A DNA stretch of 64,000 nt from Bacteroides nordii WAL 11050 = JCM 12987 (GCA_000613465.1 BAJA01000014.1:48312-112311); one strand, 5' to 3'. Positions 1 through 9,028 are shown, numbered from the stretch's first letter. A program made the numbers and translations. The notes: generated by a model from the sequence alone, not told the origin.

Positions 1-344
1 ATTTCCGTTTTTGTGCCACATACCGGGCAGAAACGGCTATGCTGATCCCAATGTAGTATTTCGAAAGCTTTTCCTGCTGTATGGTATTGTTTCAACGGGA
101 TAAAATCATAAGAAGCACGTAGCCCGGTCATACAATATTCGTCGGATTCTTCTATGGGATGGCTGACTACGAAGGCCTTGCAGGGCTGTCCCTCCAGAAT
201 ACATATTTCGTGTACATGGGTATCTGCCGGGATAGGTAGAGGAGGTTGTTCGTTACAAGGGATTGTCAACTTATTATTCTGCTTTTTAAGTAGTAGCTGG
301 TCTTTGTAGAATACAATCCACCAGGTAGTAGTTAATTTGCTCAT
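1..344 (-). CDS. nudC: NAD+ diphosphatase (NADH pyrophosphatase), N-terminal part, cut by window edge
   Basis: About 114 residues are visible, read from an ATG at 344 toward the window start. The last visible residues contain a CPVCG zinc-ribbon half followed by GTKTE, preceded by HWDQHSRF; this is the zinc ribbon that precedes the Nudix domain in NudC-type NADH pyrophosphatases, which hydrolyse NAD(H) to NMN(H) and AMP and can decap NAD-RNA. The Nudix box itself lies outside the window, so the enzyme call rests on the zinc ribbon and the N-terminal region. The start overlaps the stop of the gene upstream in an ATGA arrangement (341-344), so the two are probably translationally coupled and cotranscribed. 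Confidence 0.75.
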   Translation of the reverse strand, partial: MSKLTTTWWIVFYKDQLLLKKQNNKLTIPCNEQPPLPIPADTHVHEICILEGQPCKAFVVSHPIEESDEYCMTGLRASYDFIPLKQYHTAGKAFEILHWDQHSRFCPVCGTKTE

Positions 345-1186
345 TTCTTTAATAACTTTTTTATATCCGATTCATTGATCCATTGCTGTTTTGACGGGCG
401 TCCGCATCCAATAGTGGTTCCCGTTTCCGGCATTCTCACCTGTCTCATTTGCGCCTTTTCGCAGGCTGTTTGCATGGCTTGCATGGGATCTTTCCGGCGG
501 GGTTTGATACTGGAATATTCTGTGGGAAAATCGAGTCCTAATTCTTCCATTAATAATTTTAGCTGCCGGCGTGGTTCTTTAGCATTCGGGTGTTCTTTGA
601 TGAGGTACATCAGCTTCCGACGCTTGTCAAAAGGTTCCTGATATTCCCGCAGCATTTCTTTGTTTACAAAAGTGATGTAAGTAACCGTTCCGTTTCCGGC
701 GTGGTCTATTACACTTAGTCCTTCGTTGTGTGCCAGGTATTTTGTATTGCGATGCCCACACATGACGGTATCTTTCAGAAGAGACAGGTAGATGAATCTG
801 ATTATGTCATGTTCGTCATTATACCGGATACCTTTGGGCTTCAGATACCGGCTGTTGAGCCTCTTCATATAGTGGGGCGTCACCCGGCTACACCTGTATT
901 CGTCGATGAGGTAGATGCCTTTTTCACCATATTCGTTGGTATAGAAGGTATAAAAGGCATAATGAATGACCTTTGGATCTTCAAGCATGATCATAATGTT
1001 CCATACTATTCCTGTGCGGGGAGAGGTGACACTCACATGACTCTCTACCGGAAACGACAGGGAATACTTCATTCCCCGTCCGGTTCTTGCCAGTAGTCCG
1101 ATATATTCTTCGGATAAAAAATCCCACTCTTTATTCAGTTCTCCTTCTATCTGTATAGGTAGTAGCTTGTTGCTTAGTTCTTTCAT
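341..1186 (-). CDS. conserved-looking protein of unknown function, 281 aa
   Basis: I do not recognise a family. The protein is soluble, without signal peptide or membrane segment; it has an aromatic, beta-rich first half (residues about 35-110, e.g. WNIMIMLEDPKVIHYAFYTFY) and a basic, helical C-terminal half ending in DIKKLLKK. The start codon at 1186 follows a -7-like element at 1232-1239. The stop overlaps the nudC start (ATGA), so it is the first gene of a two-gene operon with the NAD-processing enzyme; a functional link to NudC is only inferred from this coupling. Confidence 0.7.
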   Translation of the reverse strand: MKELSNKLLPIQIEGELNKEWDFLSEEYIGLLARTGRGMKYSLSFPVESHVSVTSPRTGIVWNIMIMLEDPKVIHYAFYTFYTNEYGEKGIYLIDEYRCSRVTPHYMKRLNSRYLKPKGIRYNDEHDIIRFIYLSLLKDTVMCGHRNTKYLAHNEGLSVIDHAGNGTVTYITFVNKEMLREYQEPFDKRRKLMYLIKEHPNAKEPRRQLKLLMEELGLDFPTEYSSIKPRRKDPMQAMQTACEKAQMRQVRMPETGTTIGCGRPSKQQWINESDIKKLLKK

Positions 1187-1231
1187 TCTCTTTATGCTCT
1201 CATCAGGAACACCTCTGATTTAATAGAGTTA

Positions 1232-1239
1232 CAAAGATA
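1232..1239 (-). promoter_or_regulatory. candidate Bacteroides -7 element for the unknown gene/nudC operon
   Basis: Reads TATCTTTG on the minus strand, matching TAnnTTTG, 46 nt before the start codon at 1186. No clear TTTG is seen at -33, so the call is weak. Confidence 0.4.
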
Positions 1240-1245
1240 TGCATT

Positions 1246-2835
1246 TTAAAGGATGATTTTCCTTTCCACTCCTATTTCATTTATAAAATATTTATCATGT
1301 GATACTACCAGCACTGTTCCTGTATAATCTCTGATGGTCGATGTGATGATTTCTATACTTTGAATATCCAGGTTGTTGGTCGGTTCATCCAGAATAAACA
1401 TATCGGGCGTATTATTACTGATCATCAGACAACAGAAGGCAAGCCGCATCTTTTCTCCGCCACTGAGTTTCTTACAGGGTTTATCCCATACTGTGGAGGG
1501 GAACAGATAGCGATTGAGTCTGATTTTCACCTCATGTTCGGGCAGGTTGCGAATGTTGAAAGCCTCCGCTTGCTGAAGAACACTCCGTTCATTCTGAATG
1601 ATAGAGTACTCCTGATTGAGGTAGACATATTTGAAATCGGCACGGAGTAATGTTCCTTCCTTGGGCGTGATATTTCCGGTGATGAGTTTGAGCAAAGTGG
1701 TTTTACCGCATCCATTTGAACCTTCAATGCAAAGACGGTCACCACTTTTCAATTGAAAGCTGAGTGGATCTTTCCATAACAGCTCGTCTTTATAGCCAAA
1801 ATTAATATCGGTTGCCGTAATCAGAATCTTTCCGATACGTAATCCTGAAGTATCAAAATCGGTTTTTAATACTGCCGCATCAGAAAGGGAACTTCTGATT
1901 TGAGTCATCTCACCGGTTAACTTTTCCGCTTTCTCAGCATGTATATCATTAAGTTTGGTAGTACTCTTTTCTGCTCTGTCTTTCAATGTATTCATCATAA
2001 TGCGTGGAATACCTTTCCTGGCACTTGCTTTCTCGCCGCGTACATTCTGTTTTTCTTTTCGTTCGGTCACTTCACGGGCTATCTTCCGGGCTAAACGAAG
2101 TTCTTTTTCTTTTTCTTCGAGTTGTTGTTGCAGGGCATTTAGCATGATACCTTTTTGTTCTTTATAAAACTCATAGTTGCCTCCATAAGTAGTAATGTTG
2201 TTTGGGGTTAGTTCACAGGTAGTATTCAGCAGATTGAGCAGTGTCCGGTCATGGCTGACAACAATAAGTGTGGAAGCTGCTTTCTTTATGAAATCATAAA
2301 GCCGTTTTCTCCCTTGAATATCCAGATGGTTGGTCGGCTCATCCAGCAGAATTACGGAGGGAGAATGTATTTCCATACCAGCCAGGAATACCCGGGTTTT
2401 CTCTCCGCCACTGAGTTGGCACAGGGGGAGTGAGGCTGTTTTGTCTCCTAATCCCCAGGACTCTAAAGCAGCTTGTATTCTTTCTTCAATATTCCAATCT
2501 TCATCAAGAGTATTAAAGTTTTCTACAGACACATCACCGTTCAGTATGGCGTGTAGCGCTTCTATTTTTTTGTCTACTCGTAAGGCTTGTGCAATGGTCT
2601 GTCCGTCATATTGTCCGAAATGTTGGGGAATATAATAGATATCGTCCGGCCGGACCACCGTTCCTGATGAAGGCGGCAGCCATCCGGCTATAATCTGTAG
2701 CAGGGTTGATTTGCCCGAACCATTATTTCCGATTAATGCAATCTTTTGCCCCTTGTTTACAGAGAGGGTAAGGTCTTTAAACAGAATTTCTTTATCTGCA
2801 TGTATATACGTGATTTGTTGAATGGATATACTCAT
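1246..2835 (-). CDS. ABC-F family ATPase (duplicated ABC domains, no membrane segments)
   Basis: 529 residues with two complete nucleotide-binding domains: Walker A GNNGSGKS (36-43), signature LSGGEKTR (141-148), Walker B ILLDEP (162-167); then Walker A GSNGCGKT (372-379), signature LSGGEKMR (457-464), Walker B FILDEP (480-485). A charged helical linker (about 230-320) joins them. No transmembrane segments, so it is not a transporter. ABC-F proteins bind the ribosomal E site and act as translation factors or protect ribosomes from antibiotics. Which of these applies here cannot be told from sequence alone. The long leader with short upstream reading frames resembles the attenuation leaders of resistance-type ABC-F genes, which tips the inference toward an antibiotic-inducible role. 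Confidence 0.9.
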   Translation of the reverse strand: MSISIQQITYIHADKEILFKDLTLSVNKGQKIALIGNNGSGKSTLLQIIAGWLPPSSGTVVRPDDIYYIPQHFGQYDGQTIAQALRVDKKIEALHAILNGDVSVENFNTLDEDWNIEERIQAALESWGLGDKTASLPLCQLSGGEKTRVFLAGMEIHSPSVILLDEPTNHLDIQGRKRLYDFIKKAASTLIVVSHDRTLLNLLNTTCELTPNNITTYGGNYEFYKEQKGIMLNALQQQLEEKEKELRLARKIAREVTERKEKQNVRGEKASARKGIPRIMMNTLKDRAEKSTTKLNDIHAEKAEKLTGEMTQIRSSLSDAAVLKTDFDTSGLRIGKILITATDINFGYKDELLWKDPLSFQLKSGDRLCIEGSNGCGKTTLLKLITGNITPKEGTLLRADFKYVYLNQEYSIIQNERSVLQQAEAFNIRNLPEHEVKIRLNRYLFPSTVWDKPCKKLSGGEKMRLAFCCLMISNNTPDMFILDEPTNNLDIQSIEIITSTIRDYTGTVLVVSHDKYFINEIGVERKIIL

Positions 2836-2840
2836 ACTAA

Positions 2841-2918
2841 CTACTGGGTTTTGAATGTTAAATACTTGGGATAATTAAAAAAAGGAGGGGAGGGACAAAC
2901 ACAATAGTGGCTAAACAT
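2841..2918 (-). other. upstream reading frame (25 codons) in the ABC-F leader
   Basis: An ATG-initiated frame starts at 2918 and stops with TAG at 2841-2843, five bases before the ABC-F start at 2835. Its codons include a CPSPPFF run encoded by a pyrimidine-rich tract. A second very short frame (MRISK, 2990-3007) lies nearer the promoter. The position is what a leader peptide controlling access to the ABC-F start would have, but coding is not shown. Confidence 0.25.
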
Positions 2919-3033
2919 ACACGTTTGTGATGCTTAGCGTCAATAGAAAGATAGCATATAAAAAGTGATGTTTACCGAAATGTCTTGTCTTACTTAGATA
3001 TTCTCATCGGGGTAGTTTAAATTGATTCGGTGG

Positions 3034-3064
3034 CAAAGATAGGATAAAAATTGGAATAGACAAA
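3034..3064 (-). promoter_or_regulatory. promoter of the ABC-F gene
   Basis: On the minus strand TTTG (3061-3064), 19 nt, then TATCTTTG (3034-3041): a full match to the Bacteroides housekeeping promoter with ideal spacing. It leaves a transcribed leader of about 190 nt before the start codon at 2835. Confidence 0.7.
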
Positions 3065-3087
3065 ATAAAGGTTCATTTGATAAATGT

Positions 3088-3190
3088 GTAGTTGTCAAAA
3101 AAGTAATTATAAAAATCCTTTAAGAGAGAATATAAGGTAGAATATAAATACTCACTCTGATGTAATCTGCTGATTGATAATGAATATAAA
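3088..3190. repeat. dispersed ~103-bp AT-rich intergenic repeat, copy 1
   Basis: Starts GTAGTTGTCAAAAAAGTAAT and contains GGTAGAATATAAATA. A diverged copy with the same order of blocks lies at 45788-45890. The rest of the gap 2836-3782 holds the ABC-F leader and promoter, direct repeats of AAAATGTACA around 3255-3295 and the 84-bp repeat at 3687; the 66-codon minus frame at 3152-3352 has no support as a gene. Confidence 0.55.
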
Positions 3191-3686
3191 TCTTCTGTTT
3201 AAAGATAGGCAAGAGTGTACAATTATGCGAGTGTTAATTGTACATCTTTGTGATACTAAAATGTACACATTTGATATGCTAAAATGTACATTCTTATAAA
3301 GCAAAATCAGGGGTGTTAAAAAATGAATTAACATTATTAACGAACTACGCATTTGTAGGATGAATCGAAATAAAAGCCCCTGTAGAAAGACGAGGGCAAC
3401 CTAAATGTTTTCAATGGTTCAAAGATACTAATTTGAAAGCTAATTACAACTTTTACTTTGGCAAAAACTAAACAGTATCTTAATAAAGTATCTTCTTAAA
3501 AGTTGTGCTATCAATCAGCGTGTTGAGTATTTTGAAACTAAAACCGATAATCATGATCGATAACTGGAAGAGTTAGCAAAAAAGTGAATTTCTTAATTCG
3601 GACTTCACTACCTCCGATGTTATATATTATGGGGAGTATGGATAGCACAAATAGTGCAGTTAACATCTTGTAAATCAATGCTTATG

Positions 3687-3770
3687 AAAGTACGTACTTT
3701 TAGGGTATAAGAGTACGTATTTAAGTCACTACTAATTACGTATTTAACTCATATTTAAATACGTACTTTT
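3687..3770. repeat. 84-bp intergenic repeat bounded by GTACGTAC palindromes, copy 1
   Basis: Begins with the perfect palindrome AAAGTACGTACTTT and ends AAATACGTACTTTT. A copy of exactly the same length lies at 44985-45068, with 65 of 84 positions identical by hand alignment, the changes clustered in the interior. A partial third copy is at 62294-62330. It sits just beyond the 3' end of the GNAT gene at 3783. Confidence 0.75.
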
Positions 3771-3782
3771 GCGAGGTAAGGA

Positions 3783-4319
3783 TTATAAGAGCTTTTCGTA
3801 TGCCATCCTAACTCCCCTGCCATATATTATTTCCCCACAATATACAAAGCCAAGCCGTTCTAACATCTTATGCATATAGAAATTATCAAAATTGGTATCT
3901 ACCTTGAAACTATGGATTCCTTTCCCGCGACTAAATTCTTCTACTTTTTGCATGAACAGAGTAGCTATGCCCTTTTGCTTCATTTCATCGGCCACAGCCA
4001 GGCGATGAACTACTACATAAGGCTGTTCACTTAACCATTTACCTTCGATGGCTTCATAGGCCGGTTCGCCATCAAAAGAGACTGCACCATAGGCTATTAT
4101 GACACCCTCATTACATAATACGAAGGCATAACCGTTCCGAATGTCACTGGCTATATTTTCGGGTAGGGGATAGGTCTCGTCCCATTGTTGCTTTTGTTGC
4201 CGAAGCATTTGTTCTTTGGCTTGCAGGATGATTTCCCATATTCTGGCTGCATCATCGGTGGTGGCTTTTCGAAAAGTAAATGGCATAATCTTTGATTGAT
4301 AAGTTTGATTTTCTTTCAT
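3783..4319 (-). CDS. GNAT family N-acetyltransferase, 178 aa
   Basis: The acetyl-CoA binding pattern is present: VVVHRLAVADEMKQKGIATLFM (residues about 102-123; beta4 plus R/Q-x-x-G-x-A loop) followed by DTNFDNFYMHKMLERLGF, the C-terminal region of GNAT folds. The substrate is unknown. The start at 4319 is used, but an internal ATG 11 codons later (MPFTFRK) is where the fold begins and may be the true start. A -7-like TACTTTTG lies at 4353-4360. It is read in the same direction as rclA downstream of it but with its own apparent promoter, so cotranscription is doubtful. Confidence 0.8.
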   Translation of the reverse strand: MKENQTYQSKIMPFTFRKATTDDAARIWEIILQAKEQMLRQQKQQWDETYPLPENIASDIRNGYAFVLCNEGVIIAYGAVSFDGEPAYEAIEGKWLSEQPYVVVHRLAVADEMKQKGIATLFMQKVEEFSRGKGIHSFKVDTNFDNFYMHKMLERLGFVYCGEIIYGRGVRMAYEKLL

Positions 4320-4394
4320 TTTGAATTTTACTCTTTATGGGCAATGTTGTTACAAAAGTAAGAAAAATATAGATAAAAATCAGAACTATCTATT

Positions 4395-5770
4395 TCAATC
4401 AAATGTGAATAACTGGTTTAATACTTCACTCATACTTGGGTGTGTGAAAATAAAGTCCCGTAAGAAGCTGTAATGCTGTCCGGTTTTCATTGCCATATTG
4501 ACAATGTTTATAATTTCTGATGCTTCGGCACAGAACAGGGTACATCCCATGATTCTTCCGGTATGTGTATCAATGATAGCCTTCAGCATGCCGTCTGTTT
4601 GTTGCAAAGTACGGGCACGTGCTACAGCTGTGGCCGGTAAACGGGATACTTTGAAGGAATATCCTCTCTTGATAGCTTCATCTTCCGTCAAACCGACATG
4701 GGCAAGTGGCGGGTCAATAAATACGGAGTAAGCTATCGGATCACGGTCTTCGGTGGTGCGCTCTTTATCACCAAACAGTTTATTGCGGATAATTCTGAAA
4801 TCATCCAGAGATACATAAGTAAACTGCGGTCCTCCCTTTACATCGCCCATTGCCCAGATGTGTGGAGTAGTGGTGTGCAGGTGTACATCCGTAATAATAG
4901 CACCGTGTGCATCTACTTTTATGCCTGCTGCTTGTAAGTTCAGGCCCTCTATCATTGGTTTTCGGCCTGTAGCCAGTAGGATAGCATCGCCTTCAACAAA
5001 GCAAGGGATGTCATCAGCGGTGTTTGTATATGTCAGAGTCACCCCATCTGCTGTATCATGTATGGACTGTGCACGGGCATTCAGACGAATTTCTATTCCC
5101 TTCTTTTCAAGTACCTTACGTACACTGTCTGCTATATCACGGTCTTCACGCGGAATGAACGCACTTCCTCCTTCAAGTATGGTTACCTTACTTCCGAATT
5201 CTGCATACATGGAAGCAAATTCCAGTCCGATGTATCCGCCGCCTACAATAATAAGGTGGCGTGGGAGTATGTCCAGATCCAGTAGGTTGGTACTGGTGTA
5301 CACATGTTTGCTTTCTTTAACTCCATCGATGGCAGGGATAATACTTGTAGCTCCAGTGTTAATAAAAATTTCTTTACCCTGAAGTTCTATCTCTTCGTCG
5401 GGAAGAACAACTTTCACCGTGTTGGGTGAAGTGAATGAAGCCATTCCCGTATAGATCGTAACATTGGGCCGACCATCCAGATCGCTGAAGTTCTTTTCTC
5501 GGAGAAAAGAGGTCAGTTCATTTTTACGGGCAATAGCCTGTTTATAAAAGTCACTTTGTTGCTTATAGTCTTCCTTGTACATCAGTCCGGATATCCCAGC
5601 CTCATGTACCAATGCTTTGGTAGGGATACAGGCTATGTTGATACATGTACCTCCATACATCTTATCAGACCGTTCGATGAGGCGACTTTCCAGCCACGAT
5701 TGGATAATTCGGCAGCCAATGTTTTTCCACCTTTGCCGAAACCTATGATAATAGCATCATATTGTTTCAT
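4395..5770 (-). CDS. rclA: RclA-like FAD-dependent pyridine nucleotide-disulfide oxidoreductase, broken by one frameshift near 5681
   Basis: Joined across the shift it has about 458 residues and follows E. coli RclA from end to end: N-terminal Rossmann GFGKGGKT, GGTCINIACIPTK with the redox cysteines at 43 and 48, GGGYIGLEFASMYAEFGSK, REDRDIAD, WAMGDVKGG, SLDDFRIIRN, and the C-terminal FTHPSMSE. RclA reduces copper and protects against reactive chlorine species in E. coli. The intact part starts at 5660; the first 36 codons (from ATG 5770) are one base out of frame, where a GCCCTC is read as GCCTC. The enzyme follows rclC and an AraC regulator in the same direction, the same set of functions as the E. 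coli rcl locus. The frameshift is probably a sequence error. Confidence 0.85.
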
Positions 5771-5836
5771 ATCTATATTCTTTTTAAAGGGTTATTCTGT
5801 AGGTTTATAACATCCGAAGCGGGAGATTTGTTTCGG

Positions 5837-6422
5837 TTACCGGGTAGTAGCTGTCAAAGATTCCAATACCCGTTGTGAGGAGTCGGATAGTAATACTACT
5901 GCGCCAGCCAGGATTACAATGTCTTTAATAACCAGTCTGCCGGCACCCGAGAGCAAGGGAAACCCATATTCGCCACTTCCCAAGTTGGTACCATACTTCG
6001 GGGGTAGTGACAAGAAAAGATAATGTGCCGAGTGTCATGATAATGGCGAGTGCATCTCCTATAATACCGACTTTAGGGAAGAAGATACCGAGAAAAACCA
6101 GGATACCGATACTCATAATGAGCGCACCCAGTCCGTAAGAGAATGTGTATGTATTATTGGCTTCGTGCCATTCGCGATTTTCTGGAACATATGCACCTTC
6201 GGCATTTTTATGTTCCTTGTATTCCGGAGCTCCCTTAGCGTAGAAGAAACTCATAAACGGACTGTTTGCCACGAAAGGTACGATGCCGTCTGCCTCGTAG
6301 TGAAAATATTTCAATCCGCCAATCCAGACGAATACAACCAGAATGGCTACACGGATAAATATGATACCGAAACTTTTAAGACCGGAGGTGAAGGTCAGAA
6401 GAGTGATTAATTTTTCTTTCAT
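5837..6422 (-). CDS. rclC: RclC-like DUF417 (YkgB) inner-membrane protein, broken by one frameshift near 5977
   Basis: The N-terminal part (from 6422) has the DUF417 features: an early membrane segment (about 18-38), VWIGGLKYFHYEADGIVPFVANSPFMSFFY, then two or three more membrane segments and LVTTPEVW. After this the frame is lost; removing one A from GGGAAGTGG restores LGSGEYGFPLLSGAGRL and a C-terminus that ends with TAA at 5837-5839. So the full gene is about 585 bp. RclC/YkgB is an inner-membrane protein of unknown mechanism in the E. coli reactive-chlorine operon. It lies 66 nt before rclA and 88 nt after the AraC gene, so cdd-AraC-rclC-rclA is likely one operon. Confidence 0.82.
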
Positions 6423-6510
6423 TGCTATAACTTTTTATGGGTTTAACTTATAGACGCAAAGGTCGGGGTTTTCCCATTTGCCGGAAATAGCAATTTAGCT
6501 TTATCGCTTG

Positions 6511-7350
6511 TCAATTTTTCCCTTCGGATGAATTTCGGAATTGTACAGTACTTTGTCCGGTCATGTTCTTGAAGAAACGGCTGAAAGAGGACTGGTCTTC
6601 AAATCCCAACAGGCCGGCTATTTCTTTAGAACTTTTATTGCTGTATAGTAATAATCGCTTGGCTTCGGCTTCCACACGCTCATGAATGACGCGCAATGGG
6701 GAAGGGAGTTTGCAGGCTGAAAAAATATTTGATAATGTTTTAGGAGATTTATGCAGCATATCGGCATAGTCCTGTACTTGTTTTTTCTCCCGGTAATGTG
6801 TATCTACCAGAATAAAGAACTGACGAATAATTTCAAAACTGTATTCCTTTTCCTGTGTGATGTTCAGGCGCCGGCGTGCGATACGGGTAGACTGGATTAT
6901 GAAGCGTTTGAGCTGAATGCGGAGCATCTCTTCCTGTAAATTGTCCGATACGCAGAATTCTTTGCTGAGTGTATCGGTTATGTCGTTTAGTAGTTGCTGT
7001 TCGGTGTCATCCAATACGAACCGGATCACATGTGAGGAACCATTGAAGAGGAAACCGCTGCACGATACTTCGTGGTCGTTGCCATAAATACAATAGAAAT
7101 TACTATTGAACAGTAGTGTCAGGTAGTCTCCGTCAATGGATTTGAATTCCAGATGTTGCAGGTTGGACAAAGAGATAACTTCATTCGGCACAAGTATTAC
7201 CTCCTGATGATCTATTTCCAGCGTAATACTGCCATTTCGTACCCAGATAAATTTATAAAGGCTCTTTTCCTTTTGCAAGGCTTTGTCTGTATGGTAAGAA
7301 TCGGTAAGGACGAGCTTTCCTTTTAGTTTGGTATTATATTGTTGTATCAT
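6511..7350 (-). CDS. AraC family transcriptional regulator, 279 aa
   Basis: N-terminal cupin-like sensing region (about 1-130) and a C-terminal AraC/XylS DNA-binding domain (about 185-275) with two helix-turn-helix motifs: QDYADMLHKSPKTLSNIFS and SSKEIAGLLGFEDQSSFSRFFKNMTG. The start at 7350 shares one base with the cdd stop (TAATG), so it is coupled to cdd. It directly precedes rclC and rclA. E. coli rclABC is controlled by the AraC-family redox sensor RclR, so this protein is a good candidate for the local activator, although overall it looks like a generic Bacteroidetes AraC protein. Cysteines cluster in the sensing half (FYCIYGNDHEVSCSG), a possible oxidant-sensing site; this is inference. 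Confidence 0.85.
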   Translation of the reverse strand: MIQQYNTKLKGKLVLTDSYHTDKALQKEKSLYKFIWVRNGSITLEIDHQEVILVPNEVISLSNLQHLEFKSIDGDYLTLLFNSNFYCIYGNDHEVSCSGFLFNGSSHVIRFVLDDTEQQLLNDITDTLSKEFCVSDNLQEEMLRIQLKRFIIQSTRIARRRLNITQEKEYSFEIIRQFFILVDTHYREKKQVQDYADMLHKSPKTLSNIFSACKLPSPLRVIHERVEAEAKRLLLYSNKSSKEIAGLLGFEDQSSFSRFFKNMTGQSTVQFRNSSEGKN

Positions 7351-7832
7351 TATTCTTTCATGGCTGAGGCGTCAAATGAGAGCGGTAACAGATCGCAAAT
7401 ACTTTTCACCTCATAAATTTCTTTCTTTCCGTAGAGCAGAATGCGGATGGGCTGTTTGTAGCGTTTCTCCGTTTCGAGTATTACCTGGCGGCAAGCACCG
7501 CAAGGAGGGATAGGGAGATCGATGAAGTCCTTTTCCGTACGGGCAGCGATGGCAAGGGTCAGCACCGGCTGGTCGGGATACTGAGAGTTGGCATAGAACA
7601 AGGTAGTGCGTTCTGCACATAAACCAGACGGATAAGCGGCATTTTCCTGATTGGTTCCGGTTACCACAATTCCGTTGGCAAGCAAGGCGGCAGCTCCTAC
7701 TGAGAATTTCGAATAGGGAGCGTAACTACGTGTAGTTGCCTCCATTGCACTTGTCATCAGATCCTGTTCCGCTTTATTAAGTTCATCAAATGTGTATACT
7801 TTGATAATGCTGGTAATCGTCAGGTCTTTCAT
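7350..7832 (-). CDS. cdd: cytidine deaminase
   Basis: 160 residues, the usual size of the small tetrameric enzyme that deaminates cytidine and deoxycytidine. Zinc ligands are C72 in GLCAERT (with the catalytic Glu74) and C111 and C114 in PPCGACRQV. The ATG at 7832 (MKDLTITS) is chosen because the reading frame extends 46 codons further upstream through the promoter. A -7 element lies at 7868-7875. It is first in the operon with the AraC regulator and the Rcl-like pair, an unusual partner for those genes. Confidence 0.93.
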   Translation of the reverse strand: MKDLTITSIIKVYTFDELNKAEQDLMTSAMEATTRSYAPYSKFSVGAAALLANGIVVTGTNQENAAYPSGLCAERTTLFYANSQYPDQPVLTLAIAARTEKDFIDLPIPPCGACRQVILETEKRYKQPIRILLYGKKEIYEVKSICDLLPLSFDASAMKE

Positions 7833-7867
7833 CTTTATCAAGGGTTTTTGTTCTACAATTAATGTTA

Positions 7868-7898
7868 CAAAGTTAGGAAAGAGATTGATAATCCCAAT
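7868..7898 (-). promoter_or_regulatory. promoter of the cdd operon
   Basis: Minus strand: ATTG (7895-7898, one off TTTG), 19 nt, TAACTTTG (7868-7875). Start codon follows 36 nt later. Confidence 0.55.
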
Positions 7899-7950
7899 TA
7901 TTTTTATGATTTTTGTGGCATTTAACTCACATTTGGACAATAATGAATCA

Positions 7951-8097
7951 AACTCACCACAGAGTACCACTGAGTCTCACAGAGCTTTCTTTATCAGATG
8001 AAACGCGGATAAACGCAGATAAACGCAGATTAAAATACTGTTGTTCTTTATCTTATCCTTGTTTTTCTTTGCGAAAATCTGCGTTCATCTGCGTTTC
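7951..8097. repeat. reiterated-word inverted repeat (AAACGCAGAT family) between cdd and the glucosaminidase gene
   Basis: The left part holds CACAGAGTACCACTGAGTCT and three units of AAACGC(A/G)GATA (8000-8030). The right part has the complement, AATCTGCGTTCATCTGCGTT (8077-8096), with about 45 nt between. The same word family forms the hairpin at 53581-53650. The region happens to stay open in frame with the gene downstream but is not coding in my view. Confidence 0.65.
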
Positions 8098-8125
8098 AAT
8101 TAATCATCTCTTGGTGCACCTCCCT

Positions 8126-9028
8126 GTGCGGGAAACACTTAGACTTGTCGTAATAACCCTTGCACTTATGCTTTCTGTGGGTACACAGGCTCAACGCAAA
8201 AATTCCCGTTATGTAGATTATATTGATAAGTATAAAGATCTTGCCATAGAGCAGATGAAAGAGCATAAGATTCCCGCCAGTATTACGCTGGCACAAGGAT
8301 TGCTTGAAAGTGGTGCCGGAATGAGTGAACTGGCACGTAAGAGTAACAATCATTTTGGTATCAAGTGCGGGGGAAGCTGGAAGGGGCGTACGGTGCGGCA
8401 TGATGATGATGCCCGCCAGGAGTGTTTCCGGGCTTATAAAAATCCAAGAGACTCTTATGAGGATCATTCTACGTTTCTGACTCGTGGGGCACGCTATGCT
8501 TTTCTGTTCAAGCTCAATATTACCGATTATAAAGGATGGGCACGCGGTTTGAAAAAGGCAGGGTATGCCACAGATCCTTCCTATGCCAACCGTTTGATTA
8601 CTATTATAGAGGATTATGATTTGTATAAGTACGATTCCAAAGGTATTTATTCGGAACGTAAGTTGCGTAAACATCCGTGGTTGTTGAACCCGCATCCGGT
8701 GTATATAGCCAATGACATTGCTTATGTGGTTGCCCGTAACGGAGATACTTTCAAAGAGCTGGGTGATGAGTTCGATATCAGTTGGAAGAAGTTGGTGAAG
8801 TATAATGACCTGCAACGCGACTATACTCTGACGCAGGGTGACATCATCTATCTGAAAGCAAAGAAGAAGAAAGCTCCCAAACAATATAACGTGTATATTG
8901 TGAAAGATGGTGATTCTATGCATACCATTTCTCAGAAATACGGTATCCGACTGAAGAATCTTTATAAGATGAACCGTAAAGACGGTGATTATATCCCGGA
9001 AGTGGGAGATCGTTTACGGTTGAGATAA
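8126..9028 (+). CDS. secreted glucosaminidase with two LysM domains (peptidoglycan hydrolase)
   Basis: From the GTG at 8126 the protein has 300 residues: a signal peptide (RLVVITLALMLSVGTQAQ), a FlgJ/LytG-type glucosaminidase domain (about 27-165) with the catalytic glutamate in LLESGAGMSELA and the SNNHFGIKC motif, and two C-terminal LysM repeats (about 195-245 and 253-300; YVVARNGDTFKELGDEF and YIVKDGDSMHTISQKYG). It should cut N-acetylglucosaminyl bonds of peptidoglycan in the periplasm. The frame stays open to 7913 but that stretch is hairpin repeat and carries no signal peptide; no ATG precedes the signal sequence closely, hence the GTG. This start lies inside a copy of a small GC-rich repeat also found at 10433 and 15284. 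Confidence 0.85.
   Translation: MRETLRLVVITLALMLSVGTQAQRKNSRYVDYIDKYKDLAIEQMKEHKIPASITLAQGLLESGAGMSELARKSNNHFGIKCGGSWKGRTVRHDDDARQECFRAYKNPRDSYEDHSTFLTRGARYAFLFKLNITDYKGWARGLKKAGYATDPSYANRLITIIEDYDLYKYDSKGIYSERKLRKHPWLLNPHPVYIANDIAYVVARNGDTFKELGDEFDISWKKLVKYNDLQRDYTLTQGDIIYLKAKKKKAPKQYNVYIVKDGDSMHTISQKYGIRLKNLYKMNRKDGDYIPEVGDRLRLR

Noticed and set aside
3152..3352. 66-codon minus-strand frame in the gap before the GNAT gene
   Set aside because: Very low-complexity AT-rich sequence that overlaps a dispersed repeat; no start context or family.
7913..8125. N-terminal extension of the glucosaminidase frame (71 codons)
   Set aside because: It is made of hairpin repeat words, precedes the signal peptide and has no protein-like character.
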